From Ignavibacteria bacterium UBA7675 (GTDB lineage: Bacteria; Bacteroidota; Ignavibacteria; Kapaibacteriales; UB7675), in the NCBI GenBank assembly GCA_002483085.1, contig DLHF01000026.1, forward strand, positions 107,319 to 171,318: DNA of 64,000 nt. Reading direction: 5' to 3'. The notes beneath the pieces were generated by a model. The model was given only the letters and a program-made list of their open reading frames with translations, had not been told where the DNA came from and ran no database searches. How positions within the stretch are numbered: position 1 is the stretch's first letter; every line of letters starts with the position of its first letter. The translations under genes and the position numbers were made by a program. This document shows, piece by piece, positions 61,564-64,000 of this stretch.

Positions 61564-61670
61564 CATCGACGAGAATTCTACTGCATCCATAAAGGAGTGA
61601 AGCCGACCATACGGGGCAAGCGCCGAACTTCGAGCATGCCTCCTTTCTTTTCCATGTGCGTATTTCCTCG

Positions 61671-61678
61671 TACATTTG
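61671..61678 (+). promoter_or_regulatory. Possible -7 box for recQ
   Basis: TACATTTG matches TAnnTTTG exactly and lies 122 nt before the recQ start. The upstream element is only a weak match (TTTCTTT at 61644-61650), with a spacer near 20 nt. Confidence 0.35.
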
Positions 61679-61800
61679 CCTTCCGTCGAGGCGATGCTGG
61701 CAAAGAGTGCACGAACCAGCATTTTCATCCGTTGATACGAGGCGATATAAACTCGCGGATATTCCAACACATCCCAACAGCAATCACATTACATCCCGGC

Positions 61801-64000
61801 ATGGCATTTTCTACAGCACGCGCACACGATTTTCTGCTCAAGCACTTCGGCTACTCTGCATTCCGCAACGGCCAGATTGAAGTAATCAAGTCGATTGCCG
61901 ACGGGAGCGATACATTAGTGATTATGCCAACAGGCGGCGGGAAATCGCTTTGCTACCAGATACCAGCGATGCTGTGCGAGGGAACAGCGCTTGTAGTATC
62001 GCCTCTGATCGCGCTGATGAAAGACCAGGTAGACGCCCTTACGCGGGCCAACATACGCGCAGCTTTTATCAACAGTACGCTTGGATTTCAGGAAATACGG
62101 CAGCGCCTACACGATGCGCGCTTCGGCAAATACCGCCTGCTGTACGTGGCACCTGAGCGCTTGGAAAGCGAAGATTTTTTAGAAGCGCTCCGGCTGATTC
62201 GCCTATCGTTTCTCGCTGTCGACGAAGCGCACTGCGTATCGGAATGGGGGCATGATTTCCGGCCTTCTTATCTGAATGTGGCCACAGCCAACGAAGCTCT
62301 TGGGCATCTGCCCGTGATTGCCCTCACGGCAACAGCTACGCCCGAAGTACAGGACGACATCGCGCGGCATCTGCACATGAAATCGCCGCAAAAATTTATT
62401 CGCGGATTCGACCGCCCGAACCTGCGATACTTTGTAGAGCGAACCCGCAACAAAATCCCCCCGGTCCTTTCCCTGCTCGAAGAGTCCAAAGGTTCAAATA
62501 TTATCTACTGTGCCTCGCGCAAGCGCGTAGAAGACATCGCCGGAGCACTGCGTTCCAACCGCATTTCCGCAGAGGCGTACCACGGTGGCATGCCCGACGG
62601 CCTACGGCAATCGGTACAGGAGCGCTTTATCGAGGGAAAAAGTGGCACAATCGTAGCCACAAACGCCTTTGGCATGGGAGTGGACAAATCTAATGTACGG
62701 CATGTGATCCACTGCGACATGACACTCTCGCTCGAAGCGTACTACCAAGAGGCCGGGCGAGCTGGGCGCGACGGCAACGAAAGCGACTGTACACTGCTCT
62801 ACGACCCGGCTGACCGGGGTTTACAGGAGTTTTTCATCAACACGACATTTCCCGACCGCCAGACACTTGAGAAGATTTACACATTTCTATACGACTTCAA
62901 CGCCACGCCACTCGGACTGAAGGCATATGCCCCCATTCTGATAGACGACATCAAAATAGCTAACCGGACAGGAGTACACGCCGGTGTCATTTCCAGCGCG
63001 ATGGCGCTGTTCGAGCGTGCCGAAGTGCTGCGCCGGGGCAGCACACACGGACTGGCGACAATCCACATCACCACATCGCGCGAACGCGTGCAGGAATACT
63101 ACAACAACACACAGGTGCCAGAGCGCCGCAGTGCACTCGTCGCCCTGCTCCGCACCGTTGGCTCTGAAGCATTAGAACGCCCGGTGCAGTTCGATATTAA
63201 TGACATCACACGCAAGCACCAGATCATGCTCGACGATTTTCTCAATGCCATTCGCGCATTTGAATACGCTCGCCTGCTGCGCTACGAACCCGCCGGTACA
63301 TCGGGTGGAATCCAGCTTCTGCTGGAACGCATGCCCTTTACGCGACTGCCGCTGAAGTTAGACGAGCTCGCTGTGCGGCGCGAGCGCGCACAGAAAAAAT
63401 TAGACACCGTGCAGCGCTATGCAGAAACACCAGACTGCAAGCGCAACTTCCTACTCCACTACTTTCAGGAGTACGATCTGGACGGCGATTGCGGCCTGTG
63501 CAGTTCCTGCCGCAATGCCGAGCGCATACGCACAAATCGGTCGCCACGACGCACATTTCTCCTGCACAAAGTGCTGGAAACAGCAGCCGAACTCGATGGC
63601 CGCTTCGGGCGTACCGTGCTTGCCGAAGTAGCCAAAGGCAGCCGGTCGCAGAAAGTAAAAAACTTCGGGCTTTCACGAGCCACGACCTTTGGCTGTGCAG
63701 CGGAGTTTACCAAGCAGGAAATTATGGAGGAAATCGACAGCGCAATTGCCGAGCGCCTGATAAGCGTAAGCGCCGATCTGTATCCCACCATTACGGTCTC
63801 CGAACGGGGGCGAGTTCTCGCAGGCCAAGCGCCAGCAGCTATGCGCTTTCGGTACAACCCCACGGTAGAAACAAAATTTCCCGAGTTGCTGGAGAAATGT
63901 CTCGTCGTGCGGCGCGAACTGGCAAGCCGCGAAAATATGCCAGAGCAAGCAGTGGTGGACGACACCATGCTGCGCGACATTGTGAACGCTATGCCGCGCA
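61801..64000 (+). CDS. recQ: ATP-dependent DNA helicase RecQ (runs off the window end)
   Basis: 733 codons are visible from ATG 61801 with no stop before 64000. Translation starts MAFSTARAHDFLLKHFGYSA. RecQ motifs in order: motif 0 (FRNGQ), Walker A (MPTGGGKSLCYQ), DEAHCVSEWGHDFRPSY, ALTATATPEV, TNAFGMGVDKSNVRHVIH and QEAGRAGRDG. The RQC zinc site is CKRNFLLHYFQEYD followed by CGLCSSC, then a winged helix. From about residue 690 an HRDC domain begins (LVVRRELASRENMPEQAVVD) and is cut by the window edge. It unwinds DNA 3' to 5' in recombination and fork repair. No clear ribosome site precedes the ATG, so a start slightly further up is possible. Confidence 0.92.
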   Translation, partial: MAFSTARAHDFLLKHFGYSAFRNGQIEVIKSIADGSDTLVIMPTGGGKSLCYQIPAMLCEGTALVVSPLIALMKDQVDALTRANIRAAFINSTLGFQEIRQRLHDARFGKYRLLYVAPERLESEDFLEALRLIRLSFLAVDEAHCVSEWGHDFRPSYLNVATANEALGHLPVIALTATATPEVQDDIARHLHMKSPQKFIRGFDRPNLRYFVERTRNKIPPVLSLLEESKGSNIIYCASRKRVEDIAGALRSNRISAEAYHGGMPDGLRQSVQERFIEGKSGTIVATNAFGMGVDKSNVRHVIHCDMTLSLEAYYQEAGRAGRDGNESDCTLLYDPADRGLQEFFINTTFPDRQTLEKIYTFLYDFNATPLGLKAYAPILIDDIKIANRTGVHAGVISSAMALFERAEVLRRGSTHGLATIHITTSRERVQEYYNNTQVPERRSALVALLRTVGSEALERPVQFDINDITRKHQIMLDDFLNAIRAFEYARLLRYEPAGTSGGIQLLLERMPFTRLPLKLDELAVRRERAQKKLDTVQRYAETPDCKRNFLLHYFQEYDLDGDCGLCSSCRNAERIRTNRSPRRTFLLHKVLETAAELDGRFGRTVLAEVAKGSRSQKVKNFGLSRATTFGCAAEFTKQEIMEEIDSAIAERLISVSADLYPTITVSERGRVLAGQAPAAMRFRYNPTVETKFPELLEKCLVVRRELASRENMPEQAVVDDTMLRDIVNAMPR

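Noticed and set aside
1..64000. CRISPR arrays, tRNA or rRNA genes, prophage or IS elements
   Set aside because: No regularly spaced repeat-spacer pattern, no TTC-loop cloverleaf candidate outside coding sequence, no transposase or integrase frames. The dispersed element lacks any coding capacity.

Overview
The window looks like a chromosomal segment from a Bacteroidota/FCB-superphylum bacterium, perhaps of the Kapabacteria/Ignavibacteria-Chlorobi side. That placement is inference. It rests on several secreted proteins with a C-terminal type IX secretion (Por) sorting module, on promoters of the Bacteroidota type (TTTG or TTG, a 21-nt spacer, TAnnTTTG), and on conserved DUF families. It is gene-dense, both strands are used, and I see no rRNA, tRNA, CRISPR array, insertion sequence or prophage.

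Layout. 0.4-4.1 kb: minus-strand secreted and small proteins (T9SS cargo, a cysteine-rich secreted protein, a helical hypothetical, a small membrane protein). 4.7-10.8 kb: an AddA-like helicase-nuclease, a broken cupin gene, and an RqcH/NFACT ribosome quality-control protein. 10.9-16.7 kb (minus): a membrane acyltransferase, a SpoIIE-type phosphatase, a T9SS cargo protein and dapA. 17.2-26 kb: dnaX with a probable slippage site, bcp, a tatD gene fused in frame to an outer-membrane barrel, upp, a CbpA-type DnaJ (minus), and pyrE-FkbM methyltransferase-M42 peptidase. 26.5-31.3 kb: a giant TamB-like protein. 31.5-39.8 kb (minus): a two-gene flavoprotein unit, a frameshifted methyltransferase and the three-subunit transhydrogenase pntA1-pntA2-pntB. 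40-44.7 kb: a PH-like membrane protein, an AtuA/DUF1446 protein, a DUF2279 protein and a GT2 glycosyltransferase.

44.8-52.4 kb is a regulatory island: a NarL-type response regulator, a convergent TPR histidine kinase, a phosphorylation-dead paralogue of the receiver, an ECF sigma factor, a membrane-anchored anti-sigma-like protein ending in a T9SS-type module, a periplasmic coiled-coil protein and a DUF1573 protein. 52.7-64 kb: three hypotheticals, a subtilase fused to a von Willebrand A domain, a DUF6438 protein, and recQ running off the window end.

The strongest unexplained structure is a dispersed intergenic element made of two modules. Module B has 13 copies of about 60 bp: an imperfect palindrome plus a conserved tail. 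Module A has 7 copies with a nearly invariant 19-bp core. The modules keep a fixed order. In about nine of thirteen cases B lies 3' of a gene with its tail end facing the stop codon. One copy abuts a cupin gene whose 5' part is gone. No transposase lies in the window, so the family behaves like a REP/MITE-type or 3'-end regulatory element that I do not recognise.
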